A stretch of 64,000 nt of DNA from Drosophila pseudoobscura (GCF_009870125.1 NC_046681.1:29906001-29970000); one strand, 5' to 3'. Shown: positions 38,606-49,997, counted from the first letter of the stretch. Made by a program: numbers and translations. The notes: a model not told the origin generated them from the letters alone.

Positions 38606-38712
38606 CTATTGTTCAATTTTGATATCCTGTTGAATAATTTCCATTGATTAATACATTTTTTACAAGATTGGCTGGCTTAAAGTCCCACCTTTTATTATTA
38701 CCTGTTATTCTA
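38606..38712 (+). repeat. Promoter repeat copy D (internally deleted tail)
   Basis: TTCTATTGTTCAATTTTGAT and ATCCTGTTGAATAATTTCC are followed directly by GATTAATACATTTTTTACA and AGATTGGCTGGCTT. The CCATGCCCACA block is missing. It lies in the same orientation as B and C, so B-C-D form a loose tandem array between cropped and pkaap. Confidence 0.6.
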
Positions 38713-39130
38713 AAATAAGGCTTAAACAAATAATGTCAAAGCACGGAATGTTACGTCATTGTTACTGGTCAACAGGTATCTATGAGAATGGGGAAATTGT
38801 ATACCCTATTTTCTTTAATAATGTTAAAATTCTGTTTTCCAAGCTGTATTAAAAAGTCATGCTTTTTCTTGGATGTGTATATCTCGATCCCGATATCTAT
38901 TCTTGGTCTCGTCTCTGTAAGAGGACCACTAACTGCAATATTTCGTTATACCAGCTTTAAAACAAAGACGACTAGTTTCTGCATTATTTAGAGCCTGGGA
39001 TGACAAACATATCCTCAATTCTATAATATCCTCCCTAGGGTATGAAGAATGTTGCTCAATCCGCGCCATGTTGAGGGACAATGCTGCTCGGTTTCTCGAA
39101 TGTTGCAAGCAACATACGACGTAAGAAATC

Positions 39131-39198
39131 GGTATTTTTACGGTATATTTTTAATGGTCAGACCGTATATTTTAGCGAGAAATCCGCGGTCACACTGG
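39131..39198 (-). promoter_or_regulatory. Promoter repeat copy F (core only), upstream of pkaap
   Basis: On the minus strand it reads CCAGTGTGACCGCGGATTTC, then AAAATATACGGTCTGACC and TTAAAAATATACCGTAAAAA. These are the core blocks of copies A and E in order, including the GGTCYGACC link. The tail is absent. The Motif 1 word TGGTCAGACC/GCGGTCACACTGG lies 118 bp before the pkaap ATG, so this is the likely pkaap promoter. Confidence 0.75.
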
Positions 39199-39315
39199 TC
39201 CAGCTTTGTCAACAGTACGCGCAATACAATAAAAATTATAAACTACGCATAAATTAAGAAATAATTGCCACAAACAAAGGCTACAAACTGAGCAGCCAGG
39301 CAGTAGCATGTAAAG

Positions 39316-41272
39316 ATGCTAAAGTACATCAAGAGGCAAACCAGTAAGTGACTAGAATTGGTGAATTTCTGTCCCTCTATGCAATGACACCAATCCGCGA
39401 AAAATTTCTTTTTTTTTTGGTTGCAGGCCGTCGTCGCAGCAGCGCCCACAACGCGGTGGCCACTGATGATGATGTGGACGTGATAGACTGTGCGGCGCAG
39501 AAGAAGCGCCATTCGCTGCGGTCCACAACCAGTTTCTGTGATGAGGTTTTTATGGAAGAGGAGGAAGGCGGCAACGGCAACGGCAACGATGGCGCATCCG
39601 ATGCCGTCAGCCTGCTGAATGGCGGGGGCCCTGATGATGGTAATTAACCTGAACAATTGCTTATCACGTTTCGCACCTTTCTCTCTCAACGATTGTTTTT
39701 TGTTTTTCATTGGCAGACATATTCAAGTACAATTCCCGGCTCTCCATGAATCTGGCGGCAATTGTCAGCGAACCGAATTGTTTGAGCTATTTCATCCAGT
39801 ACCTAGAGACGCGACAGGCCCTGCCCTTGATCAAGTTCTATCTAGATATAGAGAACTTTAAGAGGGCGGCTTTGAGCCAGACGGAGGGGGAGAACGAAGA
39901 GCCCGAAGCGCCTGCAACCAAAGCAGAACAAAAGCCAAACGAAGAGAAAGATGTACCTGAACTGAAGACGCTGTGCGATCTATCCATGCGGAAACCCCTC
40001 ACGGACGACGAGAAGAGCCGCATATATGCGGAGACCAACAAACAGATCAAGAAACAGAAGGCCTGCAACGAGCTCTCGCTGGCGAGCATCAGCGATGCCA
40101 TAGCCATCTATCAGAAGTACCTGATAGTCAATGCGAATCTGCAGGTAGAGCTGCCCATTGTTATCCTGGCGCACATATCCCTGCTTCTCTGTGGCCGGGA
40201 TAAGTCGCTGCCGAACCATCCCATCCTTGCCAGCTGCTTTGATGAGGCCCGGGACTATGTCTTGGAGCAGCTGGAGCGAGAGCATGTGCAGGGCTTTCTG
40301 CAGAGCAGCTACTACTGTAACTACTGTCTGGAGCTGATCGAGGTTGAGGGCACCATTAACATCTACGATGTCCTGTACAGCGAGCTCGCTCTGTTCTACT
40401 TTACGGAGTATCTAGAGCAGCAGCAGGAGCGCGAGTGCCTGGAGTTCTGGATCACGGCCGTTAATTTCCGGAAGAGTTTCGCCGGGGATGAGGACCAGCA
40501 GGCGGCCCAGGCCGATGCCATGATCATCTACGGGAGATACTTCTCCCTGCAGTCAGAGTGCCGTCTGTGGATGTCCCAGAAGCTCCGGCTGCGCGTGGAG
40601 CAGGCCATTTGCGGTCCTGATGAGATGTGGCAGGCCTTCGATCTTGCCCTTCTCGTCACGGCCAAGTATCTGGAGCAGAAGTACTTTGCTGATTTCCTCA
40701 AGTCCCACATCTTCGACAATTATGTAAATGAACTAAAGGCGAAGCGGGGCACTCTGGTCACCGCCCATGATGTGCCAGAGTCCAGCAACAACTCTCTGTC
40801 GGGGCTGCAGCACAAGCTGAGCCTGCGACGGGCTTCCAACGTCTCCGCCCAGCAGCGGCATCGCAAGACCATGTCCATGTCGGACTGCACGCACATCTCT
40901 CAGCACAATACCCTGCTGGCGGCGATGGATCACCAAACGAAGCCACCAGCAGCAGCTGGAAATTTGAACATCGATGCACGGCAGCTGACGAATCCACAGC
41001 TGCTCTGGCAGCGACCAGTGGGTGCTTTGAAATTTGGTTTTGTCAACTCCCTGGGACGCTACGAGCGAGACTTTGAGGCGGTAGATGCAGTGACGCTCAA
41101 GTCACAGCCGTGGTCGCTGAGCGTCAGCGGTAGCAAGATCAAAAATGCCATGAGGAAGCTGGTCAATCTGCCAGAGGACAATGTGCAGGAGGAGATTGCC
41201 TGGCAGGTGGCTGAGATGATTGTAAAGGATGTGACTAGCATTACCCTTAAGGGTGCCTCTGGGGTGCCATAA
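39316..41272 (+). CDS. pkaap: A-kinase anchor protein with two RGS domains (D-AKAP2/AKAP10 orthologue)
   Basis: Tethers protein kinase A through a C-terminal amphipathic helix and carries two RGS-fold domains. Exons 39316-39343, 39427-39639 and 39717-41272 join in phase 1 to 598 residues. RGS 1 lies at about residues 87-277 (RLSMNLAAIVSEPNCLSYF, LPLIKFYLDIENFK), interrupted by a charged insert as in AKAP10. RGS 2 lies at about 293-425 (INIYDVLYSELALFYFTEYL, CLEFWITAVNFRKSF). The anchoring helix is at about 571-590 (EIAWQVAEMIVKDV, like EELAWKIAKMIVSDV in the human protein). Exon 1 codes only nine residues (MLKYIKRQT) and is chosen because it is the nearest upstream ATG with a fitting donor (A|GTAAGT), so the start is less certain than the rest. 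Confidence 0.92.
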
Positions 41273-42173
41273 GACTCTTTCTTCCTCGCTGAAGTTGCTT
41301 TTTATTCGAATTTTAAGAAATTATTTCTCGATTTGTATACATAAAATTTTTAGGTTATAATTTTTGGCGCTCAAATCAAACCATAAGTGCACAAAGGATA
41401 TCTCAACAGAAGCTCTCTCTTAACCCCTTTATATTCCACTACCACTCTCTTATGTACAAAATATGTTGAACAAATGCAACTATTTATTATTAACTATTTA
41501 AATATTTATGTTAATGCTGCTGTGCGCTTTGAAAGCCTATTTTGAAACCAGAACTAGCGATAGTTCATTTTGTTATTTAAGGCGACAATCGCAGTCTCAA
41601 ATATATTCAAGAAACAATAGGAGCTAATTCCTAAATCGTAGTCTACCCCAAAAAAGATCGATCGATCATCGCTCCCAAACCATTTCGATTTGATTTCATT
41701 CCGTTTATTTTCTTTTATCATTTTTAATATAGAATGTACTTTTTGAATATTTTTGCATACTGAAAAACGCAATGGAAAATTTATTGTTATTAATAAACTT
41801 TTTCTATAATCAAATCAGTTGTGTACAAGTTTGATGGGAATTGATTTTAGCTAAAGTAAGATATAAAGCAAGTTGTAGAGAAAAACGAATTATATATGAT
41901 GCAGTCATCCGATGTTGATTCTTCAGATACGATACGATATCCGCGGTCGCCACATAAATATATGTAAAAAGATTGAGTAAAAACTAAGGATTAGTTCTGG
42001 ATCGATTCAAATCTCATAGTTTTTCTGATTCAACAATTTAATGATATAATAAAGGAATGGCACATACAATATTTTGGGGAACATGCATCGAAAATCAAAC
42101 GGATGCAGACCATTTCTCTATCTCTTTGCCTTAAACTTTATTTAAACCAAGTCTTAACCTAACGAAAGTTCAT
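41273..42173. other. 3' region between pkaap and a convergent gene
   Basis: AT-rich sequence without a coding frame. It should hold the pkaap 3' UTR (AATAAA-like words at 41341 and 41792) and, on the other strand, the 3' UTR of the unrecognised 42174-42866 gene. Confidence 0.5.
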
Positions 42174-42866
42174 CTAGTCCTCTCCCTTTTGCCCATCCTC
42201 CACATCCTGGGGGACTGCTCCCGTTTCGCTGAACCAGCGAAGGATGCGCAACATTGTCTTCGCGGAGTACAGACAGAAAGGATATTCATTGTAGCATCGA
42301 TCCGTGAAGCCGCGCAACGCCAGACCCCGACTGAAGGCGCGTCCGATCTTGGCCGGAGCCAGCTCCAGCGATGATTCCAGGTAGTCCATGAGGAGCTCAG
42401 CCTCGGGAGCAGCCGCCTCGGCGCCGGACATGAGCTGGCAGATTAGTGACTGCAGGCACTCGAAGGGATCGCGCGAAAGGATGCGCTTCCAGTCGATGGC
42501 GGGCGGTGGAGCTCGATAAGGACCCCTTCCAGAGTCCGGAGTGCCTCGAACCCCATCCAGTTCATGCCTCTGTCTGTGATATGATGGCGCCTCTCTTCTA
42601 CCACGAATCCGAGTCAGGGCGGCACTGGCCTGACCCGCCAGAGCTGGGAGTCTGTTTAGATTCAAGCCAGAGCTAACCTGACCCGCCAGCATGGTGATGC
42701 CCTGGATGGGACGTATCCTGTTCCAATCCTGTGCCAGCTGATGCATCATGTACATAGCCCCCAAGCCCATGGCAGCCAATAGTATAAATCTGCAGAGGAT
42801 GATGTTGCGCCTTAGGGGGTTCCTCCTTTCACTTACAGATGTGGATCGAACCCACCTGAATCCCAT
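42174..42866 (-). CDS. Unrecognised single-pass membrane protein with Cys-rich C-terminal domain
   Basis: A single open frame of 230 residues; I do not recognise the family. After a basic head (RNPLRRN) there is a hydrophobic segment at about residues 24-42 (ILCRFILLAAMGLGAMYMM), a probable signal anchor. An Arg/Pro-rich linker follows (residues ~85-120). The C-terminal half looks folded: DPFECLQSLICQLMSG, a helical LLMDYLESSLELAPAKIGRAFSRGL, then GFTDRCYNEYPFCLYSAKTMLRIL. Its four cysteines in a C-x5-C and C-x6-C arrangement suggest disulfides and a luminal or extracellular face. The tail is acidic. Codon use looks like neighbouring genes. The start is the first Met and no upstream splice acceptor was needed. 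It may be an insect-restricted family. Confidence 0.7.
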   Translation of the reverse strand: MGFRWVRSTSVSERRNPLRRNIILCRFILLAAMGLGAMYMMHQLAQDWNRIRPIQGITMLAGQVSSGLNLNRLPALAGQASAALTRIRGRREAPSYHRQRHELDGVRGTPDSGRGPYRAPPPAIDWKRILSRDPFECLQSLICQLMSGAEAAAPEAELLMDYLESSLELAPAKIGRAFSRGLALRGFTDRCYNEYPFCLYSAKTMLRILRWFSETGAVPQDVEDGQKGED

Positions 42867-44410
42867 GTCTGTATCCTGATGCTGGTAAAGAAGAGTCTGC
42901 TTGCGTGTCCTGTCACGACCGTTGAGCTTCGTTGTCAGCGTTCAAATGGGCAATCTCTCCGCGCTGCAGTCATGTTTAAGCTCCAAATTGGATGCCAAAA
43001 ATCGATGCCAGCTGCCTACGATGCCAGGCTCCAGGCACCAGTCCCAGCTTCAGCTCCACTTTTGGCCCCTTTCGCGCAAAAACCGGAACCGCGCGAAGTT
43101 ATCATCAAAACAAAGTCCATCCCACTGCTTTCCGCAATGGCGATGACATAATAGCCTCATCCAATCGAGTTGTCCAGGCTACCCAGCCTTCAGTCTTCAG
43201 TTTTCAGTTTTCAGCCTCAATCTCGGTTGTGGTTTTCCTTTCGTTCGGTCAGCCACCAAACGGGTTTCTATCCATTTGTGCGTTTTCTTCGCTTTTCTTG
43301 TTTTCCTTGACTTTGGTTTTGGGGCTCTGGTTTTGAAATAGTACCGGGTAGCGGCTCATGCTCATGACCATTGCGGTGGGTCGGTCGGTGGGTTGTTACG
43401 TCAGTAAATCCCCTAGAAATTACTATTGAACTTTCCACACAGGCAGTGGGTCAGTTTTCGGTTCAGATCTGGGTCTATAAGGCTCCAAGGTAAAAGCTGT
43501 GTAATAATAGAGATGTTGCAAAAACAATGGGGGTCAGGAGTAGGTTGTAGTTTTCTGTAGCTGGAGATTCGGGTTTTCGGATTGACGTTGTAGCGATTTG
43601 TAGGTAGTTTTTGTACAAATTCAAATTGGTTTTTATATATTTGATACTCACGAATTAAAATAGATTTTTTAACATTGTTTTTAATCATAAATAAAATATT
43701 TCATACTCTTTTAAAACGCAGCTTTAAAGTGGCTTAGGTATATTATATCTCCTCGCAAAATATGAGATATTGAATGCAAAATTCCTAAGAGATTTTCATA
43801 ACTGGTAAAGAGCATATTCTTAGACTGTTCTGAATCAGCGAAATCTTCTTTAAGATTGAATTCAAAGAAGACGTAAAACCTGCTTTATATTCCATTTTGC
43901 ACCCAGGTGATAATTTGTTAGAAACTGTTACAAAAGTGGTTAAGGGGTAAAGCTGAAGACATAGCTTCGTAAGAGATTGCAAATCAGTATGAGGAACATC
44001 TAAAGCAAATATCAACCAAACTTAGCTTCCATTTCTCAGACAATCGATGAAGGATATTTTCTGAAAAACAGTACCATCATGAATCCTTCTTCAGTTCTAT
44101 TGTATTCAGGGATAACTCGTAAATGGCGAACAAGAATGTATCCTTTACCCATTGATCTTCCTCTTAACTGCCCACACAACTCCCTAAACAAGTCTTTCGA
44201 AAAACTTTTCCGCCAATAAGAAAAAAAGAAAAAGCTTTTCCACAAAACATCTATAAAAGACAGACCGCGTCACGTCAGCGGATTCAGTCGATTTGGGTGA
44301 ACGTCAGCCGCTGGACTCTGGGGAAGAGGAGACGCCGAAGTCGAAGCCGATTGCAGCAGAGTGGAAATTGCATAACGAGGAAAAGTGAAAGTAATCGTCG
44401 AAAGGAAAAC
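42867..44410. other. Intergenic and promoter region upstream of Cyp303a1
   Basis: No gene is seen. From about 43400 to 44240 the sequence is AT-rich and unique. A TATA word (CTATAAAAG, 44251-44259) lies about 34 bp before an initiator-like TTCAGTCG (A at 44286), a classic tissue-restricted core promoter for the P450 gene. The leader would be about 125 nt. Confidence 0.55.
44251..44290 (+). promoter_or_regulatory. TATA/Inr core promoter of Cyp303a1
   Basis: CTATAAAAG at 44251 and TCAGT at 44284-44288 are spaced as a TATA box and initiator. This differs from the Motif 1 and DRE promoters of the housekeeping neighbours and fits a cell-type-specific gene. Confidence 0.6.
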
Positions 44411-45934
44411 ATGTTTTATGCGGTCATCTGGATTTTCTTTGCCACCCTGTTGGCGGTGCTGTTGGGAGGAGTACGCAAGCCGAAGAGATTTCCGCCAGGA
44501 CCACGATGGTATCCGATTGTGGGTAGTGCCCTGCAGATCTCTCAGCTAAGATGCCGCCTGGGTATGTTCTGCAAGGTGATCGATGTGCTGGCCAGTCGGT
44601 ATGTGAATCCCTATGGCTTCTTTGGCCTGAAGATTGGCAAGGATAAGGTGGTGATTGCCTACACAAACGACGCTATCAGCGAGATGATGACCAATGAGGA
44701 TATTGATGGCAGGCCCGATGGCATCTTCTATCGCCTGCGGACCTTCAATTCGCGTCTGGGAGTCCTCCTTACCGATGGCGAGATGTGGGTGGAGCAGCGT
44801 AGATTCATTCTGCGGCACTTGAAGAACTTTGGATTTGCCAGAAGTGGCATGACGGATATTGTCCACAATGAAGCCACCTGCCTCCTGCAGGACCTCCGGG
44901 CGGTGGTGCGTCGTGAGGGCGGGCATCAGGCCCGGATCCAAATGCACGATCTGACCAGCGTCTACGTCCTGAACACCTTGTGGTGCATGCTCAGTGGACA
45001 GCGCTATGACCCGGGTTCCGTGGAGATAACTGAACTGTTGGAGACCTTCTTTGAGCTCTTCAAGAACATCGACATGGTGGGTGCGCTGTTCAGTCACTTT
45101 CCGCTCCTACGATTTATTGCTCCGGACTACTCCGGCTACAATGGCTTCGTCGAGAGCCATCGTGCGCTCTACTCTTTCATGAGCAAGGAGATCGAGCTGC
45201 ATCGTCGCACCTATCGGAGCTTCGATGAGCCCCGCGATCTGATGGACAGCTATCTGCGTGCTCAGGAGGCGGGCAACGACGACAAGGGAATGTTTTCGGA
45301 CGAAAGCCTACTGGCCATCTGTTTGGACATGTTCCTTGCTGGGTCGGAGACCACCAACAAGAGTCTCGGTTTCTGTTTCATGCACTTGGTCCTGCGGCCG
45401 GATATACAAGAGCGTGCCTATGCCGAGATCAAGGAGGTGGTGGGTCTGGAGCGCATACCAGAGTGGACCCGGGATCGCTCGAAGATGCCCTACTGCGAAG
45501 CCATCACCCTGGAGGCAGTGCGGATGTTCATGCTCCATACATTTGGTATTCCCCATCGTGCTGTCTGCGATACACGACTGGCGGGCTATGAGATACCCAA
45601 GGACACGATGGTCATAGCCTGCTTCCGTGGAATGCTCATCAATCCGGTGGACTTTCCCGAACCGGAGACTTTTAATCCTGAGCGATACCTGTTCGACGGT
45701 CAGCTGAAGCTTCCAGAGGCATTCAATCCTTTTGGTTTTGGCCGACATCGTTGCATGGGCGATCTTCTGGGACGCCAGAATCTGTTCATGTTCACCACCA
45801 CCGTTCTGCAGCACTTTAAATTGGTTTCCATCCCAGGGCAAATGCCGGAGGAGGTGCCACTGGAGGGTGCCACAGCTGCAGTGAAGCCATATGAGGTCAT
45901 GTTGGTGGCCAGGACCCCAGAACAGGAATGCTGA
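44411..45934 (+). CDS. Cyp303a1: Cytochrome P450 CYP303A1
   Basis: A membrane-anchored P450 monooxygenase of the endoplasmic reticulum; in flies this enzyme (nompH) is needed for sensory bristles and eclosion, substrate unknown. One exon codes 507 residues starting MFYAVIWIFFATLLAVLLGG (N-terminal anchor), followed by the proline hinge KRFPPGPRWYPIVGS. All landmarks are present: I-helix AGSETT near residue 310, K-helix ExxR (EAVR) near 368, PERY region, and the haem loop FGFGRHRCMG with the cysteine ligand near 448. An in-frame upstream Met at 44297 exists, but MFYAV is chosen because it begins the signal anchor. The gene is intact. AATAAA lies at 46068. Identity as the 303A1 enzyme rests on recall and its position near heix. 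Confidence 0.9.
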   Translation: MFYAVIWIFFATLLAVLLGGVRKPKRFPPGPRWYPIVGSALQISQLRCRLGMFCKVIDVLASRYVNPYGFFGLKIGKDKVVIAYTNDAISEMMTNEDIDGRPDGIFYRLRTFNSRLGVLLTDGEMWVEQRRFILRHLKNFGFARSGMTDIVHNEATCLLQDLRAVVRREGGHQARIQMHDLTSVYVLNTLWCMLSGQRYDPGSVEITELLETFFELFKNIDMVGALFSHFPLLRFIAPDYSGYNGFVESHRALYSFMSKEIELHRRTYRSFDEPRDLMDSYLRAQEAGNDDKGMFSDESLLAICLDMFLAGSETTNKSLGFCFMHLVLRPDIQERAYAEIKEVVGLERIPEWTRDRSKMPYCEAITLEAVRMFMLHTFGIPHRAVCDTRLAGYEIPKDTMVIACFRGMLINPVDFPEPETFNPERYLFDGQLKLPEAFNPFGFGRHRCMGDLLGRQNLFMFTTTVLQHFKLVSIPGQMPEEVPLEGATAAVKPYEVMLVARTPEQEC

Positions 45935-47594
45935 TCAATCAGCGTGGGGGTACTGAAGAAGAATTACAATTTAGAATTTATAGGTTTTCTGTTAAGATTC
46001 AGTTTTTGTTCAAACATACTTCTCATATAGGTCCTTGGCATATCATCTTTTTCTGGAAGCGTTCACTAATAAAATCTTACCACAATTATCGTAAGATGTT
46101 CTTGCATTAAGCGCACGGGTAAAGGTAATGGGGCTCGACTGTCCTTGAAATTAGTCTTGATCTAACATGTAGCACTTCCACACACAACTCATCAATCGGC
46201 ATCAAACTAACACTTCAGCTGGCTCGTCATGAACTTAGTCTTGAGTTGGTTTTGAAGTTACTGCCATATTTACATACATATCATTCGACCCGACCGCCTT
46301 ATGCCGTTAGCTAGCTTAATAATCTATATACAAAACACAATTTCATGTATACATTCTCTAATTAATATAGTTATCAATATTATTATTATAATTATTATTG
46401 TTCATTGTTGGTTGTGGTGTTTGTTTGTTTGTTTTGTAGTCTACAAAGTTTGCATTTAGTTTGGTTTTTCTCTTCTACTCAACTTCACTTCACTTCGTAT
46501 AGTGATCCGATCCGATCCTCTGATCCTCTTTCAGTTAACAGAACAAAAACATTTAATACATATACGTACCTATGTAGAACAAAATAAATGAATGAAATGA
46601 TTGGATCGTCTTGTACAATGTACCAAAAAACAAAGCGTACAAATTATTATTGCCACGTAAAATTGCTCAAAATTACACAATGGATTTTGGATACAAATGG
46701 ATTTGACTTTTCTGCCTTCTTTCGGTTCTCTTCTCTCTATTCTTTTGTTAAAGCTATTTGTTATTGTTAATGGAAAACAATTGTTGCTCTTTCGACTTTC
46801 GTCTTTTACAAATATTTGTGTATATATTCCCCTTTTCTTTTTCTTTAAATTTAAATTTAAATTTGTGTTTTTCGCTTTCGATATTTCTCACTCTTGAGCC
46901 TGCCGCTAGACACTGGGCTTACATGATCTAGATGTATAGTATATTTTTATATATATATGGTGTATATAATATATGTAAAAACTCTAACAATGGTTACACA
47001 AAAGCAAAGCCAGCTTCCACACACGAATTATCCTTAACTTAGCTGCATTTCAAGCATTTCTATAAAGTAAATCTGCATTTTGATTCACACGCACACACGA
47101 AAAACTTAAGTATCTGCTGCACCATTTATGGCTACGATTTTTTAACTTTAACTAACATTTCAATTCAATTCAGCTATTCATATATATGCTCAAGGATATA
47201 TATAAGCTGATTACTGACTGTTGTTGCACATCGACATTCTTTTGGTCCGTGATTCCCAACGCGCGAGAGAGGAGGAGTATAGTAATGAAAGGTGAAATAA
47301 ATAAAAGCGAGTATACAGTATAGGTAGGGTACATAGGATATGTTCAGTTCCAAATGATGTTTAAGACAAGACTTATTGGGAGACTAGCAAGCGTTCGAAA
47401 CTTTTGTGCAACATCAAAACCTGCGCGAAATTGACACAAAATTACATTTCAGGTTTTCTTTTTCCTTTTCAATAGAACAAAATCACGAGACGAGGTTACG
47501 GCTACACTCATTGACTATAAAAACTAATGAAATTCCCTAAACATTTTGCAGCGATTTACGATTTGATTCCGTCGTCTCGTAGTAATCTCCCTTT
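45935..47594. other. Convergent 3' regions of Cyp303a1 and heix
   Basis: AT-rich sequence with no coding frame. Cyp303a1 probably ends after AATAAA at 46068. The rest, with TATATA runs near 46940-46990 and many TTTATT words, is the likely long 3' UTR of minus-strand heix. Confidence 0.5.
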
Positions 47595-48742
47595 TTAAAC
47601 TTTCCGAAGCACAAATGTGGGCAACTGTTGGGCACAGCAGCAGGCCACAATATAAAGAATGCCAAAGAAGAAGTTCAGCTTGGCCGTCTGCCGCGGCACC
47701 AGATGCATCGTCTGCTCGTTACGGAACCGCTTCTCGATCTTAAAGGCCTGCGGGAGTGTGACAAGTGGCAGCAGGAACCACAGGGAGTACTTCAGGCCAA
47801 AGATGAAGAACAGAGAGTATGGTGTAAAAAGTAGCATGGCGTAGAGCACATGCGACGCAGTGCGTCCAATGAGTATGGCCAGGGTGACAATGCCCGCTTT
47901 GCAATCGCTCTCCGCATCGCGCGTATTGTTGCTGTGGAGGATGGCTTCCGTGTTGAGGGCCAGCGGTATGGCATAGCCCATTGTTGTCCAATCGACATGA
48001 CCCGTTTGTGACATGAATGCGAATAGCACCGAGATGGGCCCAAACAAGATCAGGATGACCAGATCGCCCAGGGCAATGTATTTGAAACCAATGCCACCTG
48101 TGTACAGAAAGCTCGATGACAGACCACCAAAGTAGATCAGTGCCAGGTGCTCCATTTTGGCCGGACTGAGTACGGCGAGTAGCACGAAGCCCCCGCAGCC
48201 GGCCATGTATAAGATGGCGCCCAGCGAAACCACCTGAGAATGAGAAAAACAGAACATGTTTATAATCCATTAATTAAACAGCAATTAATATCGAGCCGAT
48301 CCGATCGCTTGCTTACCTCATCCTTGGTGAGTATGTGATCGACCAGCGTGCGATCGTCAGCCTTCTGCTTGTCAATGCCTTTGATGAAATCGAAATAGGT
48401 GTTAACCACATTACCGGCACAGTGGACCGTGACCGCGGTGAAGGCAGTGAGGAAGAAGGTGAGTAACGAGAATTCCGCAGCCCACTGGGAGCGATAGGCC
48501 AACGCGGAGCCCAGCAGCGTGGGTACTAAACTGGCAGACAGCGACCAAGGACGCAGAGCCAGCAGATATGTTTTAAATTTCATAAAAGTACCCGAATTGG
48601 CCATCATCGTGGATGTCGTGGGTGCTGTTGACGCTTTCCCATTCGTTGCTGTTGCAGAGGCAGTGCCATTTGGCTGATGACGGCGTTCCTGCAGCAGCTG
48701 CGTTGCGTCCGGTACCAGGCTTTCGTTTCTACTTGTTGCCAT
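47595..48742 (-). CDS. heix: heixuedian, UbiA-family prenyltransferase (UBIAD1 orthologue)
   Basis: UBIAD1 enzymes attach an isoprenoid chain to a naphthoquinone to make menaquinone-4 and act in ER/Golgi and mitochondrial membranes; loss in flies gives melanotic blood-cell masses. Exons 48742-48317 and 48233-47595 join in phase 0 to 354 residues. After a variable Ser/Thr/Ala-rich head, LALRPWSLSASLVPTLLGSAL opens the membrane domain. The first Asp-rich motif is NVVNTYFDFIKGID and the second is NNTRDAESD; both bind Mg-diphosphate. About eight hydrophobic segments follow, ending CCCAQQLPTFVLRKV. The start MATS at 48742 is preferred over an in-frame MELA four codons upstream (48754), because I recall fly Heix beginning MATS. 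All catalytic residues are present. Confidence 0.94.
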
Positions 48743-49489
48743 TGCAAGCTCCAAACTATAACTGGCGCGGAAATCTATCTATCTGTTCATTCGCTAGAAC
48801 ACACAAACTATTCTGCGTTTGTTTGACCTTCCACCGTGGGGTGTGGAGTGGGGTGGTATTGTTTATAAAAGCATAAATAATTCAGCGAAATATCTTGTGT
48901 TGTTTCTTCTTTTGCCGGCACATGGGCAGCTCTGCTGCGGCTGCAAATACGGCGGATTTCTACCTGGTCCGTGTATATGCCCGCCTAAGTGTGTGCGTGT
49001 TCTGCGCGTACTATCTCAATAATCGCTAATATTGTATACACAGCATCTTGCGACTGTGTGTTTGGTGTGTGTAGCGGCAGGGAGCTGGGGATGAATACGA
49101 TACGGACTGGGGGTGGGGGCGCCTCCACAGCAGCAGCAGTGTCCCAACCACAAAATTTCACCGAGCAGCTCCAATTTTGCAGGCTTTAGTTCTGCGTGCT
49201 TTTCACGTCCTGCGCCGATGTCTTCGGGGCTGTAGGGCCAAGCAGGGACACTCTGTGTGTAGTGGTAGCGCCTGCTTTGATTGATTGATTTATGTATAAT
49301 TGAATTTCACTCTTGCTCTGCTCTTTTTTTCCCATTTATTTTAATCAAACAAATCAACTGTCACGTCAGCGCTAAACGAAATAAGGTCATACCTTTTTCT
49401 TATTTAGTGTGTTATGCCGGAGCCCTGCGCAACGATCTGCCAGCCCTGGTCATCAGCTGTTTTTCTGAACTGTTTATTATACTAAAATG
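48743..49489. other. heix upstream region
   Basis: Mixed composition with CAG and TGTG repeats; no coding exon recognised. It should hold the heix 5' UTR and promoter. No clear TATA, DRE or Motif 1 was found. Confidence 0.4.
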
Positions 49490-49997
49490 ACTATAGGGTA
49501 TATTATATTTGTTGTGAAAATGAATGTGTGTAACATCCAGAAGGAATCATTTAGTGTATATAGCCGAGGCGATTGAGCCCTGTCTGTCTGTCCGTCCCTA
49601 TGAGCCCTTAGTGCTTAAAGACTATAAGAGCTAGAGAAACGATATTTTGTATCCAGACTTCTGTGATATGTCACTGTTACAAGTGTATTTCAAAACTCCG
49701 GCCCGCCCACTTCCGCCCCCACAAAGGATGCAAATATGTGGCATCCCCAATATTGAAAATACGAGAAAACTATAAACGCACAATAATAAAGAATGACCAT
49801 ATATACCAGATTGCCGAATCTGGATCAGATCGCATCATTATTATTATATCATTATTATATTCAGACACGTTTTCTGTCTCTCCCGCACTTTTTATCGCAC
49901 AATGTAGTCATACTGACTATGTATATACATACATATGTATCGGGTATAAATGTAGAGTTGCGGTCGCAGCAGCAACTCACAACGCTCCCCCTCGTTA
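49490..49997 (+). mobile_element. Helitron-like SGM/DINE-1-type element, degenerate non-autonomous copy
   Basis: The stretch carries words typical of Drosophila DINE-1/SGM interspersed elements: GGGTATATTATATTTGT, AACATCCAGAAGGAATC, GAGCCCTGTCTGTCTGTCCG, AAGACTATAAGAGCTAGAG, CAGACTTCTGTGATATGTC, GCCCGCCCACTTCCGCCCCC and near its end GCAACTCACAACGCTCCCCC. It has no coding capacity. The family is recognised from memory rather than a search, and the left border is approximate. The element stops about 23 bp before the start codon of the ZAD zinc-finger gene. Confidence 0.75.
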
